Source of the DNA: Epibacterium ulvae
GTDB taxonomy: Bacteria > Pseudomonadota > Alphaproteobacteria > Rhodobacterales > Rhodobacteraceae
Assembly: GCF_018678075.1 (NCBI RefSeq)
Contig: NZ_JAHHIR010000013.1
Span: forward strand, 62,001-126,000
Length of the DNA stretch: 64,000 nucleotides
Direction of reading: 5' to 3'
In this document: piece after piece, positions 19,322 through 27,279 of the stretch
Numbering within the stretch: the first letter of the stretch is position 1
Layout of the letters: the number at the start of each line of letters is the position of its first letter
The notes under the pieces: model-generated
The model's database searches: none
What the model saw: the letters and a program-made list of their open reading frames with translations, nothing else
Told to the model about the DNA's origin: nothing
Position numbers and translations under genes: made by a program

Positions 19322-20350
19322 TTAGTGATTCTGCGCCGCATTAGCGCGGGCAACGGCGGTTTTTGTGACACGGTCCAGCATAACGGCCAGCACTACGATA
19401 CCGAGCCCAGCCACAAGGCCAACACCCAATTCCAGGTTACGAATGCCGCGCAGCACCAGAACGCCAAGACCCGGCGCGGAGACCAGCGATGCAATCACAA
19501 CCATTGCAAGGCTCATCATGATGGTCTGGTTAATACCAGCCATGATGTTGGGCAATGCGAGCGGGATCTGCACCTGAAACAGCTTCTGGCGCGGGGTCAT
19601 GCCAAAGGCCTGCGCGGCCTCCATCACCTCTTTGTCGACCAGACGAATGCCAAGATCGGTCAAGCGCACCACCGGCACAATCGCATATAGGATGATCGCA
19701 ATGCCATACAGCTTGCTCTCGGTGACGCTGAACAGGAAAATAAGCGGGATCAGATAGACAAATGTCGGCAGCGTTTGCAGCATGTCCAACACCGGCAACA
19801 TGATCCGTTGCAATCGGTCTGATCGCGACATGGCGATGCCAATTGGGACCCCCAACAGCACACATATCGCCGCACAGACAAAGATGATGGCGAGGGTTTC
19901 AACCGCGTAGGAATAGTGGTCGATAAACGCCAGCGCGCCAAGCGACGCGGCAACAAATCCGACCAGCTTCATCGACTTGGTGACATAGAAGGTCAGCAAG
20001 AACAAAAGCGGCATGATGACGAACCAGGGGGCCGACTGGGCCACATAAAGCGCGCCGTCCAACATCCAGCTGAGCGGTTGCGTGATCGGATCAAGCACAA
20101 AGCGCAGTGCATCCTTGATGGCCAGAAACCCCTCTTCGAGCCCTTTGGTCAGCTCTCGCGATTTCGGAAAGTTCGAGCAGGCCTCGTTCAAAACATCCAT
20201 GGACGGAAACGGAAGATCCCAAACGGATGTCTCCTTGGCTCCGCCGCCCTGGGCCAAAAGATCCGCCATTGAAAGTGGCGCGGCACTGCTGCCAGCTTCA
20301 CACCAATCCCGAAGGCCCAGCGTGTCGAAAAGAAAGTCATAGCTCGCCAT
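19322..20350 (-). CDS. proW: Glycine betaine/proline ABC transporter, permease
   Basis: A 342-residue inner-membrane permease. About 100 residues precede the first membrane helices, followed by a binding-protein-dependent transport domain. The EAA loop reads EAAQAFGMTPRQKLFQVQIPL, which contacts the ATPase. I chose the ATG at 20350 (MASYDF), preceded by AGGACAG; the open frame extends to a TTG at 20383 inside the upstream hairpin. It lies between proX and proV in the same transcription direction. Confidence 0.95.
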   Translation of the reverse strand: MASYDFLFDTLGLRDWCEAGSSAAPLSMADLLAQGGGAKETSVWDLPFPSMDVLNEACSNFPKSRELTKGLEEGFLAIKDALRFVLDPITQPLSWMLDGALYVAQSAPWFVIMPLLFLLTFYVTKSMKLVGFVAASLGALAFIDHYSYAVETLAIIFVCAAICVLLGVPIGIAMSRSDRLQRIMLPVLDMLQTLPTFVYLIPLIFLFSVTESKLYGIAIILYAIVPVVRLTDLGIRLVDKEVMEAAQAFGMTPRQKLFQVQIPLALPNIMAGINQTIMMSLAMVVIASLVSAPGLGVLVLRGIRNLELGVGLVAGLGIVVLAVMLDRVTKTAVARANAAQNH

Positions 20351-20382
20351 AATCTGTCCTTTGCGTATGACCCAAAATAACA

Positions 20383-20408
20383 AACGCCCGCGCGTACTGG
20401 CGGGCGTT
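20383..20408 (-). terminator. Hairpin between proX and proW (attenuator candidate)
   Basis: A perfect nine-pair stem (20383-20391 with 20400-20408, eight-base loop) is followed on the minus strand by TGTTATTTT. It lies just after the proX stop and before proW. This placement is common in binding-protein operons and would give more proX than proW/proV product, by partial termination or by protecting the proX mRNA end. Confidence 0.75.
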
Positions 20409-20424
20409 CGTCGTTTTAGCCGAA

Positions 20425-21390
20425 TTAGTTGAGGATTTGCGACAGGTTGGCTTTTGCGTCGTCGCTCAACCAGCTGGCCCAGACCGACTTGTTGTTGATC
20501 AGGTAATTCACAGCCGCTTCTTCTGCAGAGGCGTTGTTGTCATCCTGCCAAGCCAGAATGCCGGACATCTCTTCTGCGGTGAAGGAGATGTTGGACATCA
20601 AAGTCGCCACTTCGGGTTGCGACTCCTCGAACTCTTGCGTGACAACCGTCCAAACGGGCGACGGCGGGAAATCGGACACTTCAGGTGCATCCCGATCTGC
20701 GGTCTGGTTGCGGTGATGTGCTTCGGGATCGATGGGGCCAATTTCGATCCGGGTCATGTTGTATTTGCCCATGATCTTGGTCGGGGACCAGTAGTAGCCA
20801 AACCAGGGCTCACCCGCCTCATAGGCCGATGCCAACGAGGCCGCCAACGTTTCGCCTGAACCGTGACCAAAGATTTCGATGCCTGCGTCCTCAACACCAA
20901 CCGCGCGGGTTAGGTTGTCATTCAGGATCCGGCAGCCCCAACCGTCGGGGCAGTTGTTGAAGCGACCGCCGACCAAGGCGGGATTGGCCAAAACGCCTTC
21001 GATTGTGGTCAGCTCAGGATGCGCTTCGGCCAGATAGGTCGGGATCCACCAACCTTCAACACCACCGGGGCTCAGAACTTCGGTCAGCTCTTTGACACGA
21101 CCGGCTTCGCGCAGCTTGACGTAAGCCTCACCACCGCCATTGATCCACATCTCGGTCACAATGTCAGGCTCGCCGTTTTCGGACAGCGAGGTCACAGCCG
21201 GAACGGTATCAGACGGCACGCGGGTGACATCACAGCCGTAGCCATGGGTCATCAGAAACGTTGAAATCTCGGTGACGATAGAAGCAGAAGCCCAGTTCAT
21301 CTCGGTGATGGAGACTTCACCACAATCGCTGGCCATGGCAAAACCTGGCAGAACAAGCGCACATGCGGTCGCTGCAATTTTGTATTTCAT
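20425..21390 (-). CDS. proX: Glycine betaine/proline ABC transporter, binding protein
   Basis: A 321-residue periplasmic binding protein with a signal peptide (cleavage near GFAMASDCG). The mature N-terminus DCGEVSITEMNWASASIVTE and the central WWIPTYLAE and YYWSPTKIM are of the OpuAC/ProX type. Trp and Tyr residues in these segments are candidates for the aromatic cage that holds the trimethylammonium group. First gene of proX-proW-proV; the promoter should lie in 21391-21560. Confidence 0.94.
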   Translation of the reverse strand: MKYKIAATACALVLPGFAMASDCGEVSITEMNWASASIVTEISTFLMTHGYGCDVTRVPSDTVPAVTSLSENGEPDIVTEMWINGGGEAYVKLREAGRVKELTEVLSPGGVEGWWIPTYLAEAHPELTTIEGVLANPALVGGRFNNCPDGWGCRILNDNLTRAVGVEDAGIEIFGHGSGETLAASLASAYEAGEPWFGYYWSPTKIMGKYNMTRIEIGPIDPEAHHRNQTADRDAPEVSDFPPSPVWTVVTQEFEESQPEVATLMSNISFTAEEMSGILAWQDDNNASAEEAAVNYLINNKSVWASWLSDDAKANLSQILN

Positions 21391-21562
21391 CTTTATTCCC
21401 TATCTTTTCTATTTATTGACAAACCGACAAATTAATCCCAAATCGAAACTCACATTTTTCCGCGTTTCCCTCAGGTTAACCGATCATCTTTTTGTGGCAC
21501 TAGATGCCAGAACACATATTCACGTTTCGTCAACCTGATACGCAGCGTCGAGAGCATAATCC

Positions 21563-21739
21563 CCAAACGCCGCAAACAGACTATGCTGGTCGCTTTTGTA
21601 CAACATCTATCGCCGAGCACAACTAAGTCACGAATGTTGTCATTGAACAAAAACGACACCGCTATCCAAATGCAGCCCCGTAGAAATGTGAACAATCGAT
21701 TTGTTGGCCGAAACTTGTAGTGGGTTTTGCGGCGTTTGG
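21563..21739. repeat. 14-base inverted repeat in the proX-nadK gap
   Basis: The arms CCAAACGCCGCAAA (21563-21576) and its exact reverse complement (21726-21739) are separated by 149 bases. They sit in the 362-base stretch 21391-21752 between the starts of proX and the end of nadK, which otherwise shows no gene I trust. The part next to proX is AT-rich and probably holds its promoter. Confidence 0.6.
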
Positions 21740-21752
21740 CGTGAGACTTGCG

Positions 21753-22508
21753 TCAGGCGAACTGCTCAGAAATCAGTCGTTCTTCCAAACCATGGCCGTG
21801 ATCGAACAAAATTCGGTGGGTTACCTCTTGCTCGGTTCTGATTTCAACCCAGTCCACATCGACAAATGATTCTGAATCGGCATGCGCCATCACCGGGCGT
21901 TTGTCCGCTTCCTGAACCTCAAATCTGACGCAGGCCTCGCTGGGCAGCAGCGCACCGCGCCACCGGCGGGGGCGAAAGGCTGCAATCGGTGTCAGCGCCA
22001 ATACATCGGCACCAATTGGCAGGATCGGCCCATGGGCCGAGTAATTGTATGCGGTCGATCCAGCCGGTGTGGCAACCAAGGCCCCATCGCAGACCAGTAC
22101 CTCAAGCCGCTGGCGACCATCGACCAGGATCTTCAGCTTGGCCGCTTGCGGTCCGGAGCGCAGCAAAGAGACCTCATTGATGGCCAGCGCGAGATGTTCT
22201 TCCCCGTTGCGGCTCATCGCGCGCATGGACAGTGGGCGGACAATCTCTTCTTCTGCGGCTTCCAAACGATCGATCAATCCGCTTTCATTATATTCATTCA
22301 TCAAGAAGCCGATGGTGCCTCGGTTCATACCGTATACCGGCACCTCAAGGTCGAGCATCTCTTGCAGAGTTTCCAACATGAAACCATCGCCCCCAAGGGA
22401 GACAACCACATCGGCATCTTCGGGGCGGGAATCACCGTAGCGACCGATCAATGCGGCCCGCGCGGTTTGCGCCACCGGGGCGCGACTGGCCAAAAAGGCA
22501 ATTTTCAC
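21753..22508 (-). CDS. nadK: NAD kinase
   Basis: A 251-residue enzyme that phosphorylates NAD to NADP. The catalytic GGDG motif is visible in VVSLGGDGFMLETL, and the second conserved segment is YGMNRGTIGFLMNEY. The diphosphate region NEVSLLRSGPQAAKL and TPAGSTAYNYSAHGPI also match. It starts at a GTG with GAGG eight bases upstream. Length is normal for the alphaproteobacterial enzyme. It stands alone, divergent from glyA. Confidence 0.95.
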   Translation of the reverse strand: MKIAFLASRAPVAQTARAALIGRYGDSRPEDADVVVSLGGDGFMLETLQEMLDLEVPVYGMNRGTIGFLMNEYNESGLIDRLEAAEEEIVRPLSMRAMSRNGEEHLALAINEVSLLRSGPQAAKLKILVDGRQRLEVLVCDGALVATPAGSTAYNYSAHGPILPIGADVLALTPIAAFRPRRWRGALLPSEACVRFEVQEADKRPVMAHADSESFVDVDWVEIRTEQEVTHRILFDHGHGLEERLISEQFA

Positions 22509-22644
22509 AGGATCGACCTCTGTTTCCGGTGTTACGCGTTTGGTTCCAAAACAATCACAGCTTTTCCCGAATGACCAGACATAGACCAGCGAAGTCGCTG
22601 GGAAATCCTAAAATGTCGCTTTACATTCTTCACATCCCGTGATG

Positions 22645-22658
22645 TTTCCTATAGGAAA
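22645..22658. promoter_or_regulatory. Palindrome upstream of glyA
   Basis: TTTCCTATAGGAAA is a perfect 14-base palindrome 37 bases before the glyA start. It could be an operator or part of the promoter; no regulator can be named. Confidence 0.35.
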
Positions 22659-22695
22659 TTTTTCACCTTTCACCCTCCAGCCTGACGGAGCGAGC

Positions 22696-23988
22696 ATGAC
22701 CACGACCCGTGATCCCGGTTTCTTCACCCAATCCCTGTCCGAGCGCGACCCTGAACTCTTTGAATCCATCACAAACGAGCTGGGCCGCCAGCGTGATGAG
22801 ATCGAATTGATCGCATCGGAAAACATCGTCTCTGCCGCTGTTATGGAAGCGCAAGGCTCTGTCTTGACCAACAAATACGCCGAGGGCTATCCTGGCCGTC
22901 GCTATTACGGCGGCTGCCAACATGTCGATGTTGCCGAAAATCTGGCAATCGACCGCGCCAAAGAACTGTTTGGCTGCGAATTCGCCAATGTTCAGCCGAA
23001 TTCCGGTTCGCAAGCCAACCAAGGCGCGTTCCAGGCGATGATCCAACCCGGCGATACCATCCTGGGTATGAACCTGGCCTCCGGCGGTCACCTGACCCAC
23101 GGTGCCGCCCCGAACCAGTCGGGCAAATGGTTCAACGCGGTGCAATACGGCGTGCGCAAGCAAGACAACCTGATCGATTATGATGAGATCCAGGAGCTGG
23201 CGACCGAGCACCAGCCAAAACTAATCATCGCCGGTGGTTCCGCCATCCCGCGTCAGATCGATTTCGCCAAGTTCCGTGAAATCGCAGACAGTGTTGGCGC
23301 GTTCCTGATGGTCGACATGGCGCATTTCGCGGGTCTGGTTGCCGCCGGTGAACACCCCTCGCCTTTCCCTTACGCGGATATTGCGACCACCACGACCCAT
23401 AAAACCCTGCGTGGCCCACGTGGCGGCATGATCCTGACCAACAACCCGGATCTGGCGAAAAAGATCAACTCTGCCATCTTCCCCGGCATCCAAGGTGGCC
23501 CGCTGATGCATGTCATCGCTGGTAAAGCCGTAGCCTTTGGCGAAGCGCTGAAGCCTGAGTTCAAGACCTACCAAAAGCAAGTCCGCGCCAATGCAGTTGC
23601 GCTGGCGGATGAGCTGATGAAAGGTGGCCTGGACATCGTCACCGGCGGTACCGACACCCACGTGATGCTGGTGGATCTGCGCCCCAAGAAAGTCACCGGC
23701 AATATCGTCGACAAAGCCTTGGGCCGCGCGCATATCACCACCAACAAAAACGGCATCCCGTTTGACCCGGAAAAGCCCACCGTAACCTCGGGCATCCGTC
23801 TGGGCACACCGGCAGGCACCACCCGTGGTTTTGGTGAGGAAGAATTCCGCGAGATCGCCCGCTTGATTGTCGAAGTTGTTGATGGTCTGGCCGCAAACGG
23901 CGACGACGGAAACACAGAAGTCGAAGCGGAAGTTCGCGCCAAAGTCGCCGACCTCTGCAGTCGCTTCCCGCTGTACCCGAACCACTAA
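22696..23988 (+). CDS. glyA: Serine hydroxymethyltransferase
   Basis: A 430-residue PLP enzyme that converts serine and tetrahydrofolate to glycine and methylene-tetrahydrofolate. The PLP-lysine lies in the [14 protein letters not shown] motif, and the N-terminal [23 protein letters not shown] and [11 protein letters not shown] segments are diagnostic. I chose the ATG at 22696 (MTTTRDPG), preceded by GGAGCGAGC; the frame is open upstream to 22639. A strong terminator follows. Its product feeds metF, which lies elsewhere in this window. Confidence 0.97.
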   Translation: MTTTRDPGFFTQSLSERDPELFESITNELGRQRDEIELIASENIVSAAVMEAQGSVLTNKYAEGYPGRRYYGGCQHVDVAENLAIDRAKELFGCEFANVQPNSGSQANQGAFQAMIQPGDTILGMNLASGGHLTHGAAPNQSGKWFNAVQYGVRKQDNLIDYDEIQELATEHQPKLIIAGGSAIPRQIDFAKFREIADSVGAFLMVDMAHFAGLVAAGEHPSPFPYADIATTTTHKTLRGPRGGMILTNNPDLAKKINSAIFPGIQGGPLMHVIAGKAVAFGEALKPEFKTYQKQVRANAVALADELMKGGLDIVTGGTDTHVMLVDLRPKKVTGNIVDKALGRAHITTNKNGIPFDPEKPTVTSGIRLGTPAGTTRGFGEEEFREIARLIVEVVDGLAANGDDGNTEVEAEVRAKVADLCSRFPLYPNH

Positions 23989-24011
23989 AGTTCGCAGAAC
24001 CACGAAAATTC

Positions 24012-24044
24012 AACCGCCGCCCTTCTCTTAGGGCGGCGGTTTTC
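24012..24044 (+). terminator. Terminator of glyA
   Basis: A perfect eleven-pair stem (24012-24022 with 24031-24041, eight-base loop) followed by T residues, 24 bases after the glyA stop. Confidence 0.9.
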
Positions 24045-24089
24045 TGTTGGCATGTCTCACTTTGTCTTTTGTAGGATCTGGAGGGCCAG

Positions 24090-24190
24090 AAAACAGGCAC
24101 TCCCGCGCCCTGACCTCGCATCAAAGATGCGATGCCACAGGCCTTGGGCATCGCATCGCGTCCCTACGGGCCACGATGCGGTCCGGGCAC
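24090..24190 (+). repeat. Overlapping-stem repeat, copy A
   Basis: First of three related repeats. After AAAACAGGC and a CTCCCG box come three helices. Helix 1 is 24116-24122 with 24126-24132 (loop AAA). Helix 2 is 24126-24136 with 24147-24157 (eleven perfect pairs, ten-base loop). Helix 3 is 24153-24179 (GCATCG with CGATGC and CCC with GGG). Helix 2 shares its left arm with helix 1 and its right arm with helix 3, so neighbours cannot form together. It follows the glyA terminator and is co-oriented with glyA. Confidence 0.75.
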
Positions 24191-24228
24191 ATGCCAAACT
24201 TATCTTCTAGAAATGCTATGTCAAAGGA

Positions 24229-24316
24229 ACGCCGCCTGCACCGCGCAATAGCGCGGTGCCACGCCCAACGCTTTGGGGGTTTTCTTTGAAAACGTTCAAA
24301 GGGGCGGGAGCGCCTG
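24229..24316 (-). repeat. Overlapping-stem repeat, copy B
   Basis: Second copy, inverted relative to copy A. On the minus strand it begins ACAGGCGCTCCCGCCCCTTTG, then helix 1 (GTTTTC-AAA-GAAAAC, 24279-24293), the conserved AAAGCGTTGG loop and helix 3 (nine pairs, 24238-24259). The right arm for helix 2 no longer matches, so this copy is partly decayed or a variant. The 19-mer TGCCACGCCCAACGCTTTG at 24257-24275 is identical, in inverse orientation, to 61277-61295. It begins ten bases after the stop of the co-oriented gene at 24327. Confidence 0.75.
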
Positions 24317-24326
24317 TGGTCGGCTT

Positions 24327-24692
24327 TCAGACGAACCCGCGCAAACGCAGGACAGTAATCAACAGCACTGCAACGGCCAGAACCGCAAATCCCATGCTGC
24401 CCAGCACATCCAGTACCCGTCCTCGACGTCGGTCTGCGACATTGATGTTTTTCAAATGCCCGCGCACTTCTTTGGCGGCCTTGCGCAAGGGTGCCTGGTC
24501 CACGGTCATCTGCAACTTTGGATGCGCCAGCAACGGCAGCGCCGCAGCAAGTTTCAACCCCTGCCGATAGATCCTGCGCGGCAACTGGCGGCGACGCTTT
24601 TTCAACACGGTTTCAAGATCGCCGCGCCCACCCTCTCGGCTGCGTAACAAGCCATGAAGCTCTTCAATCTCTGCAACCAAATCCTGCGCCAT
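24327..24692 (-). CDS. Small membrane-anchored protein of unknown function
   Basis: A 121-residue protein that I do not recognise. It starts with an acidic helix (MAQDLVAEIEELHGLL), continues with a basic middle part (VLKKRRRQLPRRIYRQ) and ends in a single hydrophobic segment (SMGFAVLAVAVLLITVLRL) that should anchor the C-terminus in the membrane. I chose the ATG at 24692; the frame is open to 24755 with less plausible sequence. It is transcribed on the opposite strand to its neighbours. A tail-anchored topology is inferred from the sequence. Confidence 0.65.
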   Translation of the reverse strand: MAQDLVAEIEELHGLLRSREGGRGDLETVLKKRRRQLPRRIYRQGLKLAAALPLLAHPKLQMTVDQAPLRKAAKEVRGHLKNINVADRRRGRVLDVLGSMGFAVLAVAVLLITVLRLRGFV

Positions 24693-24824
24693 GTGGGAGT
24701 GCCCTGCTTCGCCCAAATCTTGGCGCACCCTATCAGCAGCTCCTGCGCGCTTCAATCGCGGCCACCGGGAAAACGCCGGTGAAAAACACTGGCTCCTGTT
24801 TCAAATCAAAGCTATCACGCCCTT

Positions 24825-25586
24825 ATGCTGAACACGATCTCTCATGGAACCGCCACCGACCTCCCTCCTTTGTTGATTGTGCACGGGCTTTATGGCTCGG
24901 CCCGCAATTGGGGGGTGATTGCCAAACGCCTGTCTGACACCCGGCAAGTCATTGCGGTGGATCAGCGCAACCATGGCTTCAGCCCCTGGACGGACACCCA
25001 CAGCTATCCAGAACTCGCCGATGATCTGGCCGAGGTGGTTGATGCCCACGGTGGCCAGATGGATGTGATCGGCCATTCCATGGGGGGCAAGGCCGCGATG
25101 ACCCTGGCGCTGACACATCCCGGTAAAGTCCGCCGCCTTCTTGTCGCCGATATCGCGCCCGTGGCGTATACCCACAGCCAGATCCAATTTATCAAAGCCA
25201 TGCGCACCGTCGATCTTGCCAATCTGGAACGCCGCTCGCAGGCCGAGGAACAGCTTTCTGCCGCTGGCGTCGACCCAGCGCTGCAAAGCTTTTTCACCCA
25301 GTCGCTGGATGTCGCCAACAAACGCTGGCGGTTGAACCTCGACACGCTGGAAGATCAGATGCCGCTGGTGCTGTCCTTTCCCCAAGAGATCCGCGGCCAG
25401 TGGGACGGGCCTGCCCTGTTTCTTGCGGGCGCAACCTCAGACTATGTGCAGCGTGAACACCGCCCCCGGATCAAATCGCTGTTTCCAGAGGCAAAATTCG
25501 CCAAAATACCCGGCGCTGGCCATTGGCTGCACGCAGAAAAACCGCGCGAGTTTGAGGCGGCGGCGCGCGCGTTTCTCAACGCCTGA
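24825..25586 (+). CDS. Alpha/beta-fold hydrolase (esterase, YbfF-like)
   Basis: A 253-residue serine hydrolase. The oxyanion HGLYGSARNW segment, the nucleophile elbow GHSMGG, an acidic residue in GATSDYV and the catalytic His in GAGHWLHAEKP form a complete triad. The arrangement resembles YbfF/ABHD11-type acyl-CoA or ester hydrolases. No signal peptide, so cytosolic. The substrate is unknown. The next gene, also an alpha/beta hydrolase, lies on the same strand, but separate promoters are possible. Confidence 0.9.
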   Translation: MLNTISHGTATDLPPLLIVHGLYGSARNWGVIAKRLSDTRQVIAVDQRNHGFSPWTDTHSYPELADDLAEVVDAHGGQMDVIGHSMGGKAAMTLALTHPGKVRRLLVADIAPVAYTHSQIQFIKAMRTVDLANLERRSQAEEQLSAAGVDPALQSFFTQSLDVANKRWRLNLDTLEDQMPLVLSFPQEIRGQWDGPALFLAGATSDYVQREHRPRIKSLFPEAKFAKIPGAGHWLHAEKPREFEAAARAFLNA

Positions 25587-25728
25587 CGCGCCCCAGACGC
25601 CAACTGACATATTTTCCCACAGAAAGGTGAATTGACCTGTGACCCCCTCGCGCGGGACAACCCACGTGATCTTCGCCGTGTCGGACATCCAGTCGAGGCC
25701 GGTCGTATTTGAAGGGGAACAGGTTCTT

Positions 25729-26544
25729 TTGGTCACAAAAATTTTCGCATGTGCAGCGTTTGCAACGCTTGCGTTCACCAGTCAATCCATCGCTTGCGGA
25801 GCGCAGACCGACTGCAAAATCGGCGACCGTCATTACCGCATCCACATGCCGGCCGGGCACGATGCCTCTCACCCCCTCGGCGCGATCATTTTCACCCATG
25901 GCTACAAAGGCACGGCCAAAGGCGCGATGAACAATTCCAATCTGACCCAACTGGCGGATGATTTGGGCGTGGCGCTGATTGCCACCAAATCTGCCAAGGA
26001 TGATTGGTCGATCCCCGGCGCGCCCTCCAGCGTCACCGACCCCGATGTGGATGAGCTGGCCTACTATGATACGGTTTTGGCCGATGTCACCGCGAAATTC
26101 CCCGTCGACCCAGACCAACTGATGCTCACCGGTTTTTCGGCAGGCGCCATGATGGTGTGGAACCTCGCCTGTCACCGCAGTGAGAAATTCGCAGGCTTCG
26201 TGCCGATGTCGGGCACATTCTGGCAGCCGGAACCGCTGACTTGCGACACTCCGCCCGCCAACGTCATCCACATTCACGGCACCACTGACAAGATTGTCCC
26301 CTTGGAAGGGCGCAAGGTTTTGGACACCCACCAGGGCAGTGTCTCGGACGTGTTAGAGATGTACGGCCGCTACGGTGCGTTTTCCGACACCGGCAAAGCG
26401 TCTCTGGGCGAACTGGCCTGTGACACGCAGGCGAACGCGGCTGGTGATATCTTGAACTACTGCACCTTTGACGGCGGTCATACTTTCAAGGCGGAGTATC
26501 TGAAATCTGCCTGGGATCTACTGGCCACAACCGGCAAGCTCTGA
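25729..26544 (+). CDS. Secreted PHB-depolymerase-like esterase
   Basis: An exported alpha/beta hydrolase of the LpqC/polyhydroxybutyrate depolymerase-like family. The nucleophile elbow is TGFSAGAMM, the Asp candidate is in HGTTDKIVP, and the His is in CTFDGGHTFKAE. Cys residues near the N-terminus and in CDTQANA/YCTF suggest disulfides. The signal peptide (KIFACAAFATLAFTSQSIA) fits a TTG start at 25729; the frame is open to a GTG at 25639, which would bury the signal peptide 30 residues in. It may attack short polyesters or feruloyl-type esters; substrate not determined. Confidence 0.85.
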   Translation: MVTKIFACAAFATLAFTSQSIACGAQTDCKIGDRHYRIHMPAGHDASHPLGAIIFTHGYKGTAKGAMNNSNLTQLADDLGVALIATKSAKDDWSIPGAPSSVTDPDVDELAYYDTVLADVTAKFPVDPDQLMLTGFSAGAMMVWNLACHRSEKFAGFVPMSGTFWQPEPLTCDTPPANVIHIHGTTDKIVPLEGRKVLDTHQGSVSDVLEMYGRYGAFSDTGKASLGELACDTQANAAGDILNYCTFDGGHTFKAEYLKSAWDLLATTGKL

Positions 26545-26617
26545 CGCGTCAGGTTACATCCAACCCAACGGCGGTCTAGGCTCTGTCGTTGGATATTTGG
26601 CTGGTTCTGAATTCACA

Positions 26618-27260
26618 GTAAGCGGTGTTTCCGCCCCACGCTTACGGCATATCGCCTGATCTGCGTTTCAGAGTCCTCATTGTTTTTGGGGGAATTTCTC
26701 GATGGGAGCTATAAGCGCGTTTCTGGCGAATGTACCTCGGCGTTCGGACGGCAAGCGGAAGTGGCCGACGGATCAGAAGGCGCGGATTGTGGCGGAGACA
26801 TTGCTGAACTGAGGGCGATCATCCGCGCGCAGTGGCATCAGAATGCGCGGCTCGAAGCTCTGGTTGCGTCGTTGAAGAAAGCTCTCTTTGGTGCCAAGTC
26901 CGAGAAGATCGACACTGCCCAATACGAGCTGGAACTCGAAGACATCGAGACCGCCATCGCGCAGGTGGAAGCCGATGAACGCACAGCACCCATGCGGTCT
27001 CCAAAACCTCGCCAAACCAATCGCGGATCATTGCCCAAACATCTGGAGCGGGTGGAAGTGGTCATTGAACCCGAGCCATCCTGCGCCTGCGGAACTGAGC
27101 GTCATGTCATTGGCGAAGATGTCAGCGAACGGCTGGATATCATCCCCGCCCAGTTCCGCGTGATTGTCACCTGTCGCCCCAAATACGCTTGTCGATCCTG
27201 CGAGGCGGGATTGCCCAAGCTCCTGCAGCGCACACATCATTGCGGGCGGCGTGCCACCCG
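26618..27260 (+). mobile_element. IS66-family remnant
   Basis: One end of an IS66-type element followed by internal pieces. The end carries an imperfect palindromic segment, GTAAGCG to CGCTTAC (26618-26645). About 57 bases later come the start of tnpA and then the 5' part of tnpC, so tnpB and most of both flanking genes are missing. The homology stops near 27258, inside the 3' end of the opposite-strand SGNH gene. The element has clearly lost activity. Confidence 0.75.
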
Positions 27261-27279
27261 CACAGCCGGACCATCATAG
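26680..27279 (+). pseudogene. tnpC: IS66 TnpC transposase, 5' fragment
   Basis: From about 26797 the frame encodes the N-terminal part of an IS66 DDE transposase: coiled region, FGAKSEKID, LPKHLERVEVVIEPE, and the zinc-binding region with CACG and CRSC. The catalytic DDE domain is missing. Near 27225-27235 the homology moves to another frame (AHIIAGGVP), so there is also a frameshift before the junction at about 27258. The first part of the open frame (26680-26796) is read out of the tnpA frame and is not family sequence. Confidence 0.75.
26702..26812 (+). pseudogene. tnpA: IS66 TnpA fragment
   Basis: A 36-codon fragment reading ...RRSDGKRKWPTDQKARIVAE..., the N-terminus of the helix-turn-helix protein of IS66 elements. 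It ends at a TGA that lies at the junction with the tnpC fragment, so a deletion has removed the rest of tnpA and all of tnpB. Confidence 0.65.

Noticed and set aside
21272-21538. 88-codon frame with a hydrophobic stretch, divergent inside proX
   Set aside because: It starts within the proX signal-peptide codons and reads them in antisense; no ribosome site and no continuation of family sequence.
22509-22695. Riboswitch upstream of glyA
   Set aside because: I looked for a folate- or SAM-type fold ahead of the gene and found only a short palindrome; nothing matched a riboswitch core that I know.
26545-26680. Copy of the tRNA-Leu 3' end as the distant attachment site
   Set aside because: No match to the last 20 bases of the tRNA gene appears here; the boundary is occupied by the IS66 remnant.
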